Below are positions 28,136 through 36,460 of a stretch of 64,000 bases of DNA, piece by piece. Numbering within the stretch: position 1 is the first letter of the stretch; each line of letters begins with the position of its first letter. Below the pieces are notes generated by a model, which was given only the letters and a program-made list of their open reading frames with translations, made no database searches and was not told where the DNA came from. This DNA is from Humidesulfovibrio sp. (GTDB lineage Bacteria; Desulfobacterota; Desulfovibrionia; Desulfovibrionales; Desulfovibrionaceae): positions 1 through 64,000 of the forward strand of contig NZ_JAUYFU010000039.1 in assembly GCF_030689645.1 (NCBI RefSeq), read 5' to 3'. The position numbers were made by a program, and so were the translations under genes.

Positions 28136-29110
28136 CTACTCCACGCCATTGACCACGTTCTGCGGGCTGCCTTCCAAAAACGCCCGCAGGTTCCTGGCGG
28201 TGATGCCGAGAAGCCGTCTGCGGGCTTCCACGCTGGCCCAGGCCACGTGCGGGGTGATGAGGCAATTGGGTGCGGAGCGCAGGGGATTGTACGGGCGGAT
28301 GGGCTCCCGGCTCAAAACGTCCAGAGCCGCGCCGGCGAGCTTGCCGGACTCAAGGGCTTCGGCCAGGGCGGCCTCGTCCACCAGCTGCCCGCGCGCGGTG
28401 TTCACCAGAAAGGCCGTAGGCTTCATGCGCGCAAGCAGCCGCGCGTCGACCATGTTCTCGTTCTCGGGCGTGAGCGGGCAGTGCAGGCTCACCACGTCAG
28501 AGTCCTCGAACAGGTCGTTCAGGCTGGCGAAGGCGAAAGGCCCGTAGGGCGGCAGCTCCTTGGGACGCGGCGCGTGGGCCAAAACGTTCATGCCAAAGGC
28601 GTGGGCCAACGCGGCCACGCGCTGGCCGATGGCCCCGAAGCCGACCACCCCGAAGGTCTTGCCAGCCAGCTCCACAATGGGCGCGTCCCAGAAGCAGAAG
28701 TCCGGCTGGGCGGGCCAGCGGCCCTCGGCCACGGCGCGCGCGTGGCGGCAGGCCTTGCCGAAGAGCTCCAGAGTCACGGCCATGACGTGCTGGGCCACGG
28801 CGGGCGGAGAATAGCCCGGCGCGTTGCACACGGGAATCCCACGGGCTGCGGCGGCCTTGACGTCCACCACGTTGTAGCCGGTGGCCAGAACGCAGATGCA
28901 TTTTAGGTCCGGCAAGAGGTCCAGATCCTCGGCCAGCAACTCGGTCTTGTTGGTGAGCAGCACCTGCGCGCCCTTTGCGCGCTCCGGCAGCTCGCCGGGA
29001 TCGGTGCGGTCGTAAAGCACCAGCTCGCCCTGCTCGGCTATGAGTTCCCAGGAAATGTCCTGGCCCATGGTGAAGGCGTCTAATGCGACGATGCGGGGCT
29101 TTTTGCTCAT
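28136..29110 (-). CDS. D-2-hydroxyacid dehydrogenase (glycerate dehydrogenase-like)
   Basis: The 324-residue NAD-dependent enzyme has the family layout. The nucleotide-binding loop is GVVGFGAIGQRVA, the catalytic Arg lies in LVNTARGQLVDE, the Glu in DVLSREP and the His in ITPHVAWAS. The closest group appears to be glycerate/hydroxypyruvate reductases. GGAGGA precedes the ATG. A glycerate 2-kinase is encoded at 38097-39488, which makes glycerate a plausible substrate, but the two genes are not linked. Confidence 0.85.
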   Translation of the reverse strand: MSKKPRIVALDAFTMGQDISWELIAEQGELVLYDRTDPGELPERAKGAQVLLTNKTELLAEDLDLLPDLKCICVLATGYNVVDVKAAAARGIPVCNAPGYSPPAVAQHVMAVTLELFGKACRHARAVAEGRWPAQPDFCFWDAPIVELAGKTFGVVGFGAIGQRVAALAHAFGMNVLAHAPRPKELPPYGPFAFASLNDLFEDSDVVSLHCPLTPENENMVDARLLARMKPTAFLVNTARGQLVDEAALAEALESGKLAGAALDVLSREPIRPYNPLRSAPNCLITPHVAWASVEARRRLLGITARNLRAFLEGSPQNVVNGVE

Positions 29111-29298
29111 GCAGTCCTCCGAATTTTTTGATGCAGGCGCACGGTATCGTCTGGGCCGACTTGCTGGCAAGAGGGGACATGTCCACAGACTGTCCCGGCA
29201 AGCTACTGCGCCAACCCCCCTTGACATTTCCCGGCGTTCCGGTGAAATAGACCCGCCCCGGCGAAATGCGCCGGAAAATAAATTTTGGAGGAACGACC

Positions 29299-29442
29299 AT
29301 GTTCGGCGAACTCTTGAAAGATATGGCCCACAGCAGCGCCCAGGGAACCGTTGGCGTCTCCCTTATCTTCATCTACCTGGCCTGGATCATCACCGTGGCC
29401 TTCATCCGCATCCAGCAGGGCAAGAAAGAAGGCCACCACTAG
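29299..29442 (+). CDS. Small single-pass membrane protein (47 residues)
   Basis: The ATG at 29299 has a strong GGAGG site 7 bases upstream. The product has a short polar N-terminus (MFGELLKDMAHSSAQGT), one hydrophobic segment of about 20 residues (GVSLIFIYLAWIITVAF) and a basic, His-rich tail (IRIQQGKKEGHH). Codon use matches the neighbours and a terminator follows. I do not recognise the family; topology would place the basic tail in the cytoplasm. Confidence 0.75.
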   Translation: MFGELLKDMAHSSAQGTVGVSLIFIYLAWIITVAFIRIQQGKKEGHH

Positions 29443-29492
29443 GCCGAATTTCGCCCACGCCGGGATGCCCCCCGGCCCATCACAAAAAGAAC

Positions 29493-29533
29493 CGGCTGTC
29501 CGGGTCGCCGAGTGCGACCCGGATGGCTTTTCT
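29493..29533 (+). terminator. Terminator after the small membrane protein
   Basis: TCCGGGTCGC (29499-29508) pairs with GCGACCCGGA (29514-29523) around a 5-base loop, followed by TGGCTTTTCTTG. Confidence 0.75.
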
Positions 29534-29677
29534 TGTTTCAACACCAGAAGCGACCTAGAAAAAATATCTCCGCAACGATTCCTTTCCGCGTCCCCTGGCT
29601 CATCCTGGCCGTGCCTTGCCCCTTTTCGTCAGCGCTCCTAGCCCTGCCCCCAGTGGCCAAAACACAGCGCGCCGGAC

Positions 29678-29727
29678 GCGAAACAAGAACGGCCCTGGAA
29701 GCGCTTCCAGGGCCGTTCTTGTTTCGC
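29678..29727. terminator. Perfect 50-bp palindrome, probable bidirectional terminator
   Basis: Bases 29678-29702 are the exact reverse complement of 29703-29727, with no spacer. The arms end in AAACAAGAAC/GTTCTTGTTT, so each strand has a U-rich 3' side. It lies between the small membrane protein gene and trmH, which converge. The rest of 29443-29785 holds only the terminator at 29493 and no convincing gene. Confidence 0.7.
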
Positions 29728-29785
29728 AAACCCACAGCCCCTTGCGGGTTCTTGAGTGCAAACCCCGCATCGTGTGGGGAACAGG

Positions 29786-30376
29786 CTAGCGGTCGCTCCA
29801 CTCCAGGGTCAGGCGCTCCATCTCCTCCGGCGTAAAGGCCGGGGAATCCAGAAGCCCCGCGCGCCTGCGCTGGGAGAACATTTCGTAAAGGATCACTGCG
29901 GCGGCCACAGAGACGTTCAGGCTCTGCACCATGCCCTGCATGGGGATGTACAGCTCCTCGTCAACGCCTTCCACAAGCTCCGGGGTGGCGCCACGGTGCT
30001 CGTTGGACAGGATCACCGCCGTGGGCCGGGTGAAGTCGAAGTCGAAAAGCGGCTTGGCCGTATCCGAAAACCCGGTGCGAATGACCTGCACTCCGCTGGC
30101 CTTGAAGCCTTCCAGCATCTCGACCGCGTTGTCGTGGCGCACCCGCTCCACCCATTTCTTAGCCGAGGCCGAAGACTTCTTGCCCAGGTCCGGCCACTTC
30201 TCCGTGGTGTAGTAAAGATGCACGCGGTGCAGGCCGAAGGCGTCGCAACTGCGTAATATCGCAGAGACGTTGTGCGGGTCCCAGATGTTGTCCATGACCA
30301 GCGTGACGTCCTTCTGCCGGTGGGCCAGAACGGTTTTGATGCGCTCCAGGCGCTCGGGTGTGATGAATCCTCGCAT
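29786..30376 (-). CDS. trmH: TrmH-family tRNA/rRNA 2'-O-ribose methyltransferase
   Basis: The 196-residue SPOUT enzyme matches TrmH (tRNA Gm18). Motif 1 is DPHNVSAILRSCDAFG, motif 2 AVILSNEHRGATPELVE and motif 3 IPMQGMVQSLNVSVAAAVILYE, which forms the knot. The N-terminal LERIKTVLAHRQKDVTLVMDNI also follows TrmH. The start at 30376 is the only one that fits the family length; its ribosome site is weak. Confidence 0.88.
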   Translation of the reverse strand: MRGFITPERLERIKTVLAHRQKDVTLVMDNIWDPHNVSAILRSCDAFGLHRVHLYYTTEKWPDLGKKSSASAKKWVERVRHDNAVEMLEGFKASGVQVIRTGFSDTAKPLFDFDFTRPTAVILSNEHRGATPELVEGVDEELYIPMQGMVQSLNVSVAAAVILYEMFSQRRRAGLLDSPAFTPEEMERLTLEWSDR

Positions 30377-30511
30377 GGGCGGGCTTCTACCCCCATGCGG
30401 GCCGCCGCGCAAGTGCGGGATCTTCGACTCGCGGGTCTGCTGTTGACATTTTAACTGCTTCTGCGGATAAGCTGCTACACCATGCGGATTTTCCGCTTCG
30501 GAGGTTTCTGT

Positions 30512-30907
30512 ATGCGCGCGCTGGTCGCCGAAGATGAATTTTTGGGCCGCAAAGTGCTCTCCGTCTTCCTGAACACCCTGTTCGAGGTCGATGTCGTGGT
30601 CAACGGGCTTGAGGCCGTGGAGGCCTTCAAACTCGCGCACAAGGAGGGACGCCCCTACGATCTTCTGCTCATGGACATCATGATGCCGGAGATGGACGGG
30701 CTTGAGGCCCTGAAGCAGATCCGCGCCATTGAACAACAACACCCTGGCCGCATCCGGGCCAAGGCCCTCATGACCACGGCCCTGGACGATCCCAAGACCG
30801 TCATCCGCTCCTTTCACGATGGTGAGGCCTCCGGCTACATCGTGAAGCCCGTGCGCAAGGACAAGCTTTTCGAAGAACTCAAGAAACTCGGATTCATCAC
30901 GGCCTAA
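30512..30907 (+). CDS. CheY-like single-domain response regulator
   Basis: The 131-residue protein is one receiver domain. Acidic residues AEDE at the N-terminus, the phosphoacceptor Asp in LLLMDIMMPEMDG, a Thr in ALMTTALDD and the Lys in YIVKPVRKD are all in place. GGAGG precedes the ATG at 30512, which is preferred to a start 10 codons upstream. It is followed, 17 bases on, by the Hpt protein gene and then a CheA-like kinase. Confidence 0.9.
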   Translation: MRALVAEDEFLGRKVLSVFLNTLFEVDVVVNGLEAVEAFKLAHKEGRPYDLLLMDIMMPEMDGLEALKQIRAIEQQHPGRIRAKALMTTALDDPKTVIRSFHDGEASGYIVKPVRKDKLFEELKKLGFITA

Positions 30908-30924
30908 CGCCGCGAGGTCACCAT

Positions 30925-31656
30925 TTGAGCGACGCCCTGTCCGAAGAATTTTTCGCTGAAGTAGGCGACAAATACTATCCCCAAGTCCTCGAAGGCTTGG
31001 AAAAAATCGGCGCGGGCGAGGTGGCCTCCGGCATCGAGATCCTGGCCAGGCCCCTGCACACCATCAAGGGCGTCACCGGGTTCATGCCCGGCTTTGAAGC
31101 CGCCAGCCACCTGACCCACAAGGTGGAGAGCTTCCTCAAGAAGCTCCAGGCCGTGACCCTGCCCCACAGCGCAGACAACATTTCCCTGGCCGCTTACGGC
31201 GTGAACTCCGTCTTCGCCGTCATCGAGCAGATCCGCGACCAGGGCGCGCCGGACCAGGGCGAGATAGACGCCGTTTGCCAGGTGCTTGAGGCGGCCTCCG
31301 GAGGCGCGCAAAAAAGCGGCGGCGCCAGCTCGGCCAACTGCCTGCTGCAGGAGCAGGGTCCAGCCGGACCGGTGCTCCGGCTCACCTGCGCGCGCATGCA
31401 CCTCAAGGCCCAGGCCGACCAGCTGGTGGGAGCGATTCTGTCCCTGCCGCAAACGGAACCGGTGACCCTGGACCTCTCTGCCGTGCGAAGCTGCGGTTCC
31501 TCAATTTGGGAGGATCTGGCGGGTCTGGCGGGCATGTGGACCCTCCGCGTGCGCGGGCTCTCCGGCGCGGCCCGCGAAACCTTCTACGCCTGGGAGTTCG
31601 ACGCCGTGTTCGCCCTGGAGCCCGAGGCAGCCAGCCCCGGCGAAGAGGCCAAATGA
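30925..31656 (+). CDS. Hpt-domain phosphotransfer protein with STAS-like C-terminus
   Basis: The 243-residue protein starts with an Hpt domain: the phosphorylatable His45 is in RPLHTIKGVTGFM, followed by the helix HLTHKVESFLKKL. The C-terminal 90 residues (from about 145) resemble a STAS fold, with PVTLDLSAVRSCGSSIWEDLAGL at the usual place of the conserved loop. The start codon is TTG with GAGGT 6-7 bases upstream. Its stop overlaps the start of the kinase gene (ATGA), so expression is coupled. Confidence 0.78.
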   Translation: MSDALSEEFFAEVGDKYYPQVLEGLEKIGAGEVASGIEILARPLHTIKGVTGFMPGFEAASHLTHKVESFLKKLQAVTLPHSADNISLAAYGVNSVFAVIEQIRDQGAPDQGEIDAVCQVLEAASGGAQKSGGASSANCLLQEQGPAGPVLRLTCARMHLKAQADQLVGAILSLPQTEPVTLDLSAVRSCGSSIWEDLAGLAGMWTLRVRGLSGAARETFYAWEFDAVFALEPEAASPGEEAK

Positions 31657-33296
31657 AGGATCACATCCGCCAGTGCATCGCCCCCCTGGAGGAGAGCGTC
31701 CTCAAGCTGGAGGAAGGCCGCCCCACCAGCAACGAGGTGACCCCGGTGCTGGAGGCCCTGGGCCTCACCCACCTGAAGCTGGCCTCGGCCCAGGTCATTT
31801 CGCTTTTGGACATGCTGGCCGACGGCATCACCCCGGTGAACGAGGGCATCATCACCGCCCTGCTGCGCCTGTGCGAGGCGCACAAGAAATTTCTCTACGC
31901 CCTGGCCGGCGGGCTCGACCAGCCCCGCGCCGCAGCAGCCCCGCCGCAACTGGAGATGCCAGCCCCAGCGACAGCCCAGGCATGTTCGGATGTTCCGGCG
32001 ACGGGCGCGCTGCCCCCTGACGCCGCCCACCCCGGCGCAGCCCGTGCCGACGCCGCCCACCCCGATGTGGCGGAGGCCCAGGCCAATCAAGTGCTGGCCG
32101 CCAGCAAGCAGGGCATCACCAGCATCCGCGTGCCAACAGAGCGGCTCGACAGCCTCATCGAGCTGGTGGGCAAGCTCATGGTGACCTTTGCCGTGCTGTC
32201 CCAAAGCGGCACGCGCGGCGCCACTCTCTCGGCCTCCACCCTGTCGGAGCTGGACACGGTGATAACCGGCCTGCAAACTCAGGTGGACGCCATCCGCCTG
32301 GTGCCCCTGAAGCAGATCTTCCTGCCCATGAACCGCCTGGTGCAGAGCCTTTCCCAAAAGATGGGCAAAAAGGTGCGCTTCACCATCACCGGCGACGAGC
32401 TGGCCCTGGACAAAACCATTGTGGAGAGCCTGAACGAACCCCTGGTGCACCTGCTGCGCAACGCCCTGGACCACGGCCTGGAGCTGCCCGACGAGCGCAC
32501 GGAAAAGGGCAAGGACGAGACCGGCACAGTGCTCCTGAACGCCTTCCGCAAGGGCGACACGGCCTATGTCGAAGTCTCCGACGATGGCCGGGGGCTCAAC
32601 GCCGCGAGAATTCTCGACAAGGCCCGCGAGCGCGGCCTGGTGCAGCCGGACCAGGAGCTCACCGAGCAGGAGATCATCCAGTTCATCCTGGCCTCTGGCT
32701 TCAGCACCGCAGAGAAAGTCACGGACGTGTCGGGCCGGGGCGTGGGCATGGACGCGGTGGCCAACGCCGTGCGCATGCAGCTCGGCGGCGACATCACCAT
32801 CGAGAACCTGCCCGGCGCGGGCTCGCGCTTCACCCTGTCCATTCCGCTGTCGCGCTCGGTGAACGAGGGCATCGTGGACGCCCTGGTGTGCCGCGTGGGG
32901 CCGGAACTGCTCATCGTGCCCTCCCGAGACGTGCTTGAAATCTTCGCGCCACACGCCGAGGACCTGGTGGCCCTGCCCGACGGCAGCGAGACCGTGAGCG
33001 TGCGCGGCCAGATCTTCCACCTGTTGCGCCTGTGCCGCCATCTGCAACTGGGCGAAACCTGCGCCGGCATCGAAAAGGGACTCATCATCACCGTGCGCAT
33101 GGGCGAAGTATCCGCCGCCCTGCTTGTGGACGAGGTGCTGCGCCAGCAGCAGGTGGTGGTGACGGGCTTCACCGTGCCCGTGCAGGACATTTACACCCTG
33201 CCCATCCTGGGTTTCGGCATGATGGGCGAAAGCGACGCCCTGGTGCTGGACATCGAGAAGCTCCTGGCCGAGGTCTCCGCGCCCGCCCAGGGATGA
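31653..33296 (+). CDS. CheA-like histidine kinase lacking its own phosphorylated Hpt histidine
   Basis: The 547-residue protein has a degenerate N-terminal four-helix region (1-90; no HxxKG), an Ala/Pro linker, a dimerisation region (about 145-200), the ATP-binding domain with LLRNALDHGLELP (N-box), SDDGRGLNA (G1) and SGRGVGMDAV (G2), and a C-terminal CheW-like domain. A normal CheA phosphorylates a histidine in its own P1 domain. Here that role probably falls to His45 of the protein encoded just upstream. No receptor or cheW gene is adjacent. Confidence 0.87.
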   Translation: MKDHIRQCIAPLEESVLKLEEGRPTSNEVTPVLEALGLTHLKLASAQVISLLDMLADGITPVNEGIITALLRLCEAHKKFLYALAGGLDQPRAAAAPPQLEMPAPATAQACSDVPATGALPPDAAHPGAARADAAHPDVAEAQANQVLAASKQGITSIRVPTERLDSLIELVGKLMVTFAVLSQSGTRGATLSASTLSELDTVITGLQTQVDAIRLVPLKQIFLPMNRLVQSLSQKMGKKVRFTITGDELALDKTIVESLNEPLVHLLRNALDHGLELPDERTEKGKDETGTVLLNAFRKGDTAYVEVSDDGRGLNAARILDKARERGLVQPDQELTEQEIIQFILASGFSTAEKVTDVSGRGVGMDAVANAVRMQLGGDITIENLPGAGSRFTLSIPLSRSVNEGIVDALVCRVGPELLIVPSRDVLEIFAPHAEDLVALPDGSETVSVRGQIFHLLRLCRHLQLGETCAGIEKGLIITVRMGEVSAALLVDEVLRQQQVVVTGFTVPVQDIYTLPILGFGMMGESDALVLDIEKLLAEVSAPAQG

Positions 33297-33306
33297 CGCC
33301 CCAGGC

Positions 33307-33332
33307 TTGACACCCCCTGCCCCCCATACTAT
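33307..33332 (+). promoter_or_regulatory. Candidate promoter of the riboswitch transcript
   Basis: TTGACA at 33307-33312 is a consensus -35 box. Possible -10 boxes are TACTAT (33327) with short spacing or TATCGA (33330) with 17-base spacing. It lies just upstream of the riboswitch. Confidence 0.5.
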
Positions 33333-33342
33333 CGAGCACATT

Positions 33343-33505
33343 CGTCCGGTGCCCCGTTTTTCGGGGTGAAGAGGGAATCCCGTGGAATTCGGGAGCGGAC
33401 CCGCCGCCGTGAGCCCCGCAAACGGTCGGCCCCCTAGCGCGCCACTGGGAGTACTCTCCTGGGAAGGCCGGGGCCGATGGGGCAAGTCGGAAGACCTGCC
33501 GGATT
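33343..33505 (+). promoter_or_regulatory. Cobalamin riboswitch aptamer
   Basis: The segment has the ordered landmarks of the B12 riboswitch: CGGTGCCCC near the 5' end, a GGGAATCCCGTG element, the core GCCGTGAGCCCCGCAA, the GCCACTGGGAG element (33441-33450) and the B12-box-like AAGTCGGAAGACCTGCCG (33484-33501). The downstream expression platform includes CGTCGG and CCGACG arms and a terminator at 33579. High cobalamin should switch off the cbiK operon. Confidence 0.93.
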
Positions 33506-33578
33506 GAGTGTCATGGCTTCTCGTCGGCAACGAGGGCTTATTGTCCGACGGGACTTGTAAGGGGACGAATACGGAACT

Positions 33579-33613
33579 CCCTTTCCGCGTACGCATGCGG
33601 GAAGGGTTTTTTT
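33579..33613 (+). terminator. Riboswitch expression-platform terminator
   Basis: CCCTTTCCGC (33579-33588) pairs with GCGGGAAGGG (33597-33606) with one G-U pair, followed directly by seven T. It ends 35 bases before the cbiK start, so the riboswitch probably acts by transcription termination. Confidence 0.85.
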
Positions 33614-33648
33614 ATTCCCCCGCACCGCCCTCCATTTTGGAGGTCTTC

Positions 33649-34545
33649 ATGCGTTCATCCGCTTTCTCCGCGCTGTTGCGCGCCATGCTCCTCGCCGCAC
33701 TGGCGCTGACCCTGGCCCAGCCCTGTCTGGCAGGCGAAGGCAAACAATCCCCCGCGCCCAAGCGCGGCATCCTGCTGGTGGCCTTCGGCACCAGCGTGCC
33801 CGAGGCCGTCACCGCCATCGACTCCTTGAAGCAGCAGGCCGAGGCCGCCTTTCCCGGCGTGCCTGTGCGAATGGCTTACTCATCCAAGATCATCCGCGAC
33901 AAAATCGCTGGCGAGGGCATAGCGAAACGCGCCCCGGCCCAAGCCCTGGCCGACATGGCCGCCGAGGGCTTCACCGAGGTGGCCGTGCAATCCCTGCATG
34001 CCATCCCCGGCAAAGAGTTCCACGACATCGTATCCACAGCCAGAGCCATGGAAGGCATGCCCAAGGGCATCGGGAAGATCACCATGGGCCTGCCGCTGCT
34101 CTCCACCCCGCACGACATCAAGGCCGCAGCAGCAGCCATCCTCGCCTCCCTGCCCAAGCGCGGCAAGGGCGAGGCTGTGGTGCTCATGGGCCACGGCACC
34201 GAGCACCCGGCCAACGCCGCCTACGCAGCGCTCCAACTGGCATTGTGGAAGCAGGACAAGAGCGTGTTCATCGCCACGGTGGAAGACACCCCCGGCCTCG
34301 ACGAGATCATCCCGGACCTCATGCGCTTGGGCGCGCGCACCGTGCACCTGACACCGCTCATGAGCGTTGCGGGCGACCATGCCCGGAACGACATGGCCGG
34401 CCCGGAAGCCGATTCGTGGGCCAGCAAGCTCAAGGCAGCGGGCTTCATCCCCAAGGCCGACCTTACGGGCCTGGGCAGCCGCCCGGCCGTGTCCCGCCTG
34501 TGGATCGACCATCTCAAGGACGCCGTAAAGGCTCTGGACCAGTAA
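33649..34545 (+). CDS. cbiK: Exported sirohydrochlorin cobaltochelatase (CbiK, periplasmic type)
   Basis: The 298-residue protein inserts cobalt into sirohydrochlorin, or handles another metal-tetrapyrrole pair in the periplasm. A signal peptide (1-28, cleavage near CLAGE) is present. The chelatase motifs are ILLVAFGTSVPEA, QSLHAIPGKEFHD (His117), VLMGHGTEHPAN (His182) and MSVAGDHARNDMAG (His244); the last two match the cobalt-binding histidines of the family. Desulfovibrio vulgaris encodes a comparable periplasmic CbiK next to an ABC transporter and cbiL. GGAGG precedes the ATG. Confidence 0.93.
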   Translation: MRSSAFSALLRAMLLAALALTLAQPCLAGEGKQSPAPKRGILLVAFGTSVPEAVTAIDSLKQQAEAAFPGVPVRMAYSSKIIRDKIAGEGIAKRAPAQALADMAAEGFTEVAVQSLHAIPGKEFHDIVSTARAMEGMPKGIGKITMGLPLLSTPHDIKAAAAAILASLPKRGKGEAVVLMGHGTEHPANAAYAALQLALWKQDKSVFIATVEDTPGLDEIIPDLMRLGARTVHLTPLMSVAGDHARNDMAGPEADSWASKLKAAGFIPKADLTGLGSRPAVSRLWIDHLKDAVKALDQ

Positions 34546-35666
34546 TGATGCAGCAGGGCGGAATACCAGGCGCGAAAGAGTGCGAAAAGCGGCGGGATGT
34601 TTGCCCTGCCTGGCTTCGCGCCTGCGCCCTGGCTTCCGCCCTGCTGGTCTCGCTTTTGCTGACCGTGGTGCTGGCCTGCGCCGTGGGCAGCTACCCGTCC
34701 ACGGTGGGCGAGTCCCTGCGCGCGCTGCTGCAGGCTGCGGGCTTCGCGGCGGGCGAAGCCGTGGACCCGAGCCTCTCCGTGGTCATCGTGGACATCCGCC
34801 TGGCCCGCGTGCTGCTGGCCGGACTCACCGGAGCATCCCTCGCCATTGCGGGCGCGGCCTTCCAGGGCGTGCTCAGAAACCCCCTGGCCGACTCCTTCAC
34901 CCTGGGCGTTTCCGGCGGCGCGGCCTTCGGAGCCTCGGTGGCCATCATCAGCGGCATGGCCGGGGAGGCCGCCCTTTCCGGCGACGCCCGCGCCCTGCCC
35001 GCCTGCGCCCTTGTCGGGGCGCTGACAGCCCTGGCGTTGGTGCTTGGCCTTTCACGCGCGGGCGGCGGGCCGCTCTCCGGCCTGCGGCGCGAAACCGTGG
35101 TCCTGGCGGGCATCGTGGTGTCCACCTTCCTTTCCGCCCTCATCTCGCTGTTGAAAAGCCTGGACGAAGAATCCGTGGCCAGCATCGTGTTCTGGATCAT
35201 GGGCAGCTTCCAGGGCCGGGGCTTCGAGCACGCGGAGCTGGCCTGGCCGTACATGCTCGTGGGCGCGGCCATCGTCTTCTGGCGCGCGCGGGAGCTGGAC
35301 GTGCTGGCCCTGGGCGAAACCCAGGCGCGCATGCTGGGCCTGGAGGCCGGGCGCTCCCGCCTGTGGCTGCTTTTGGCCGCCAGCCTGCTTTCCGGCGCGG
35401 CTGTGGCGGTCTCCGGCGTCATCGGCTTTGTGGGGCTTGTGGTGCCGCATCTGGTGCGCCTTGTGCTGGGCGCGGGGCACCGCAGGCTTCTGCCAGCCTC
35501 GGCGCTTCTGGGCGCGCTTCTGCTCATCTGGTCCGATGTGGCCGCGCGCAGCGTGCTGCCCGGCGGGGCCGAGCTGCCCGTTGGCGTTGTGACCGCGCTC
35601 ATCGGCGGGCCCTTCTTTTGCCTGATTCTGGCGCGCAAGGGCCTGAAGAACAGAGGCGAAGCATGA
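34545..35666 (+). CDS. FecCD/BtuC-type ABC transporter permease
   Basis: The 373-residue permease has the FecCD family sequence: RLARVLLAGLTGASLAIAGAAFQGVLRNPLADSFTLGVSGGAAFGAS, the GSFQGRGFEH loop and GFVGLVVPHLVRLVLG near the end, with about nine to ten helices. It would import a metal chelate, haem or corrinoid. The start ATG overlaps the cbiK stop codon (TAATG). Confidence 0.92.
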   Translation: MMQQGGIPGAKECEKRRDVCPAWLRACALASALLVSLLLTVVLACAVGSYPSTVGESLRALLQAAGFAAGEAVDPSLSVVIVDIRLARVLLAGLTGASLAIAGAAFQGVLRNPLADSFTLGVSGGAAFGASVAIISGMAGEAALSGDARALPACALVGALTALALVLGLSRAGGGPLSGLRRETVVLAGIVVSTFLSALISLLKSLDEESVASIVFWIMGSFQGRGFEHAELAWPYMLVGAAIVFWRARELDVLALGETQARMLGLEAGRSRLWLLLAASLLSGAAVAVSGVIGFVGLVVPHLVRLVLGAGHRRLLPASALLGALLLIWSDVAARSVLPGGAELPVGVVTALIGGPFFCLILARKGLKNRGEA

Positions 35667-36460
35667 TCCGGGCGCGGAATCTTCATTGCGGCTACGGCGG
35701 CCACGAGGTGCTGCGCGGGGTGGACCTGCATCTGGCGGCAGGTGAATTTGCGGCCCTGCTGGGGCCCAACGGCTCGGGCAAGACCACCCTGCTCCTGGCC
35801 CTGGCCGGACTGCTGCCTCCATTGAGCGGCGGCGTGGAGCTTGCGGGCCGCGACATTTCCGGCCTTTCCGCCCGCGAGCGAGCCCTGCTGGTGTCCTGCG
35901 TGCCCCAGGGCGCTGCGGCCCCGGCAGGCTACAGCGTGCAAGAGCTGGTGCGCATGGGCCGCTACGCCCACACGGGATTTCTGGGCGGCTATGGCCCGCA
36001 GGACGACGATGCCGCGCAGGCCGCCCTGGCCGATGCCCATTGTCTGGACCTGGCCGAACGGCAAGCTGCCGAGCTATCCGGCGGGGAGTTCCAGCGCGTG
36101 CTGCTGGCCCGCGCCCTGTGCCAGGGCCGCCGGGCGCTCTTGCTCGACGAGGCCACCTCGGCCCTGGACCTGGCCCGGCGCGTGGAGGCCTTTGACCTGC
36201 TGGCGAGGCAGCACAAGGCCGGCAGCACGGTGTTCGCCGCCGCCCACGACCTGAACCTGGCCGCGCTGTATTGCCCGCGGCTGGTGTTCCTCAAGGCCGG
36301 GCGCATCGTGCTCGACGGCCCCACCAGTGACGTTTTCACGGAAGCGAACCTCAAGGACATCTATGACACGGACCTTCGCGTGGCTCCGCACCCTGTCACC
36401 GGCGCGCCCCAGGCGCATCTGGTGCCTGGCGCTCACGCTCACGCTTCTTTGCTGCGCTAA
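35663..36460 (+). CDS. FecE/BtuD-type ABC transporter ATP-binding protein
   Basis: The 265-residue ATPase has Walker A GPNGSGKTT, Q-loop CVPQGA, signature ELSGGEFQRVLLARAL and Walker B LLLDEATSALDL, with the switch His in AAHDLNLA. ATGA overlap with the permease gene indicates tight coupling. The 3' end overlaps the start of the binding-protein gene by about 98 bases. Confidence 0.93.
   Translation: MIRARNLHCGYGGHEVLRGVDLHLAAGEFAALLGPNGSGKTTLLLALAGLLPPLSGGVELAGRDISGLSARERALLVSCVPQGAAAPAGYSVQELVRMGRYAHTGFLGGYGPQDDDAAQAALADAHCLDLAERQAAELSGGEFQRVLLARALCQGRRALLLDEATSALDLARRVEAFDLLARQHKAGSTVFAAAHDLNLAALYCPRLVFLKAGRIVLDGPTSDVFTEANLKDIYDTDLRVAPHPVTGAPQAHLVPGAHAHASLLR

Noticed and set aside
31584-33596. 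670-codon minus-strand frame opposite the kinase
   Set aside because: Shadow of the CheA-like gene; it also crosses the riboswitch.
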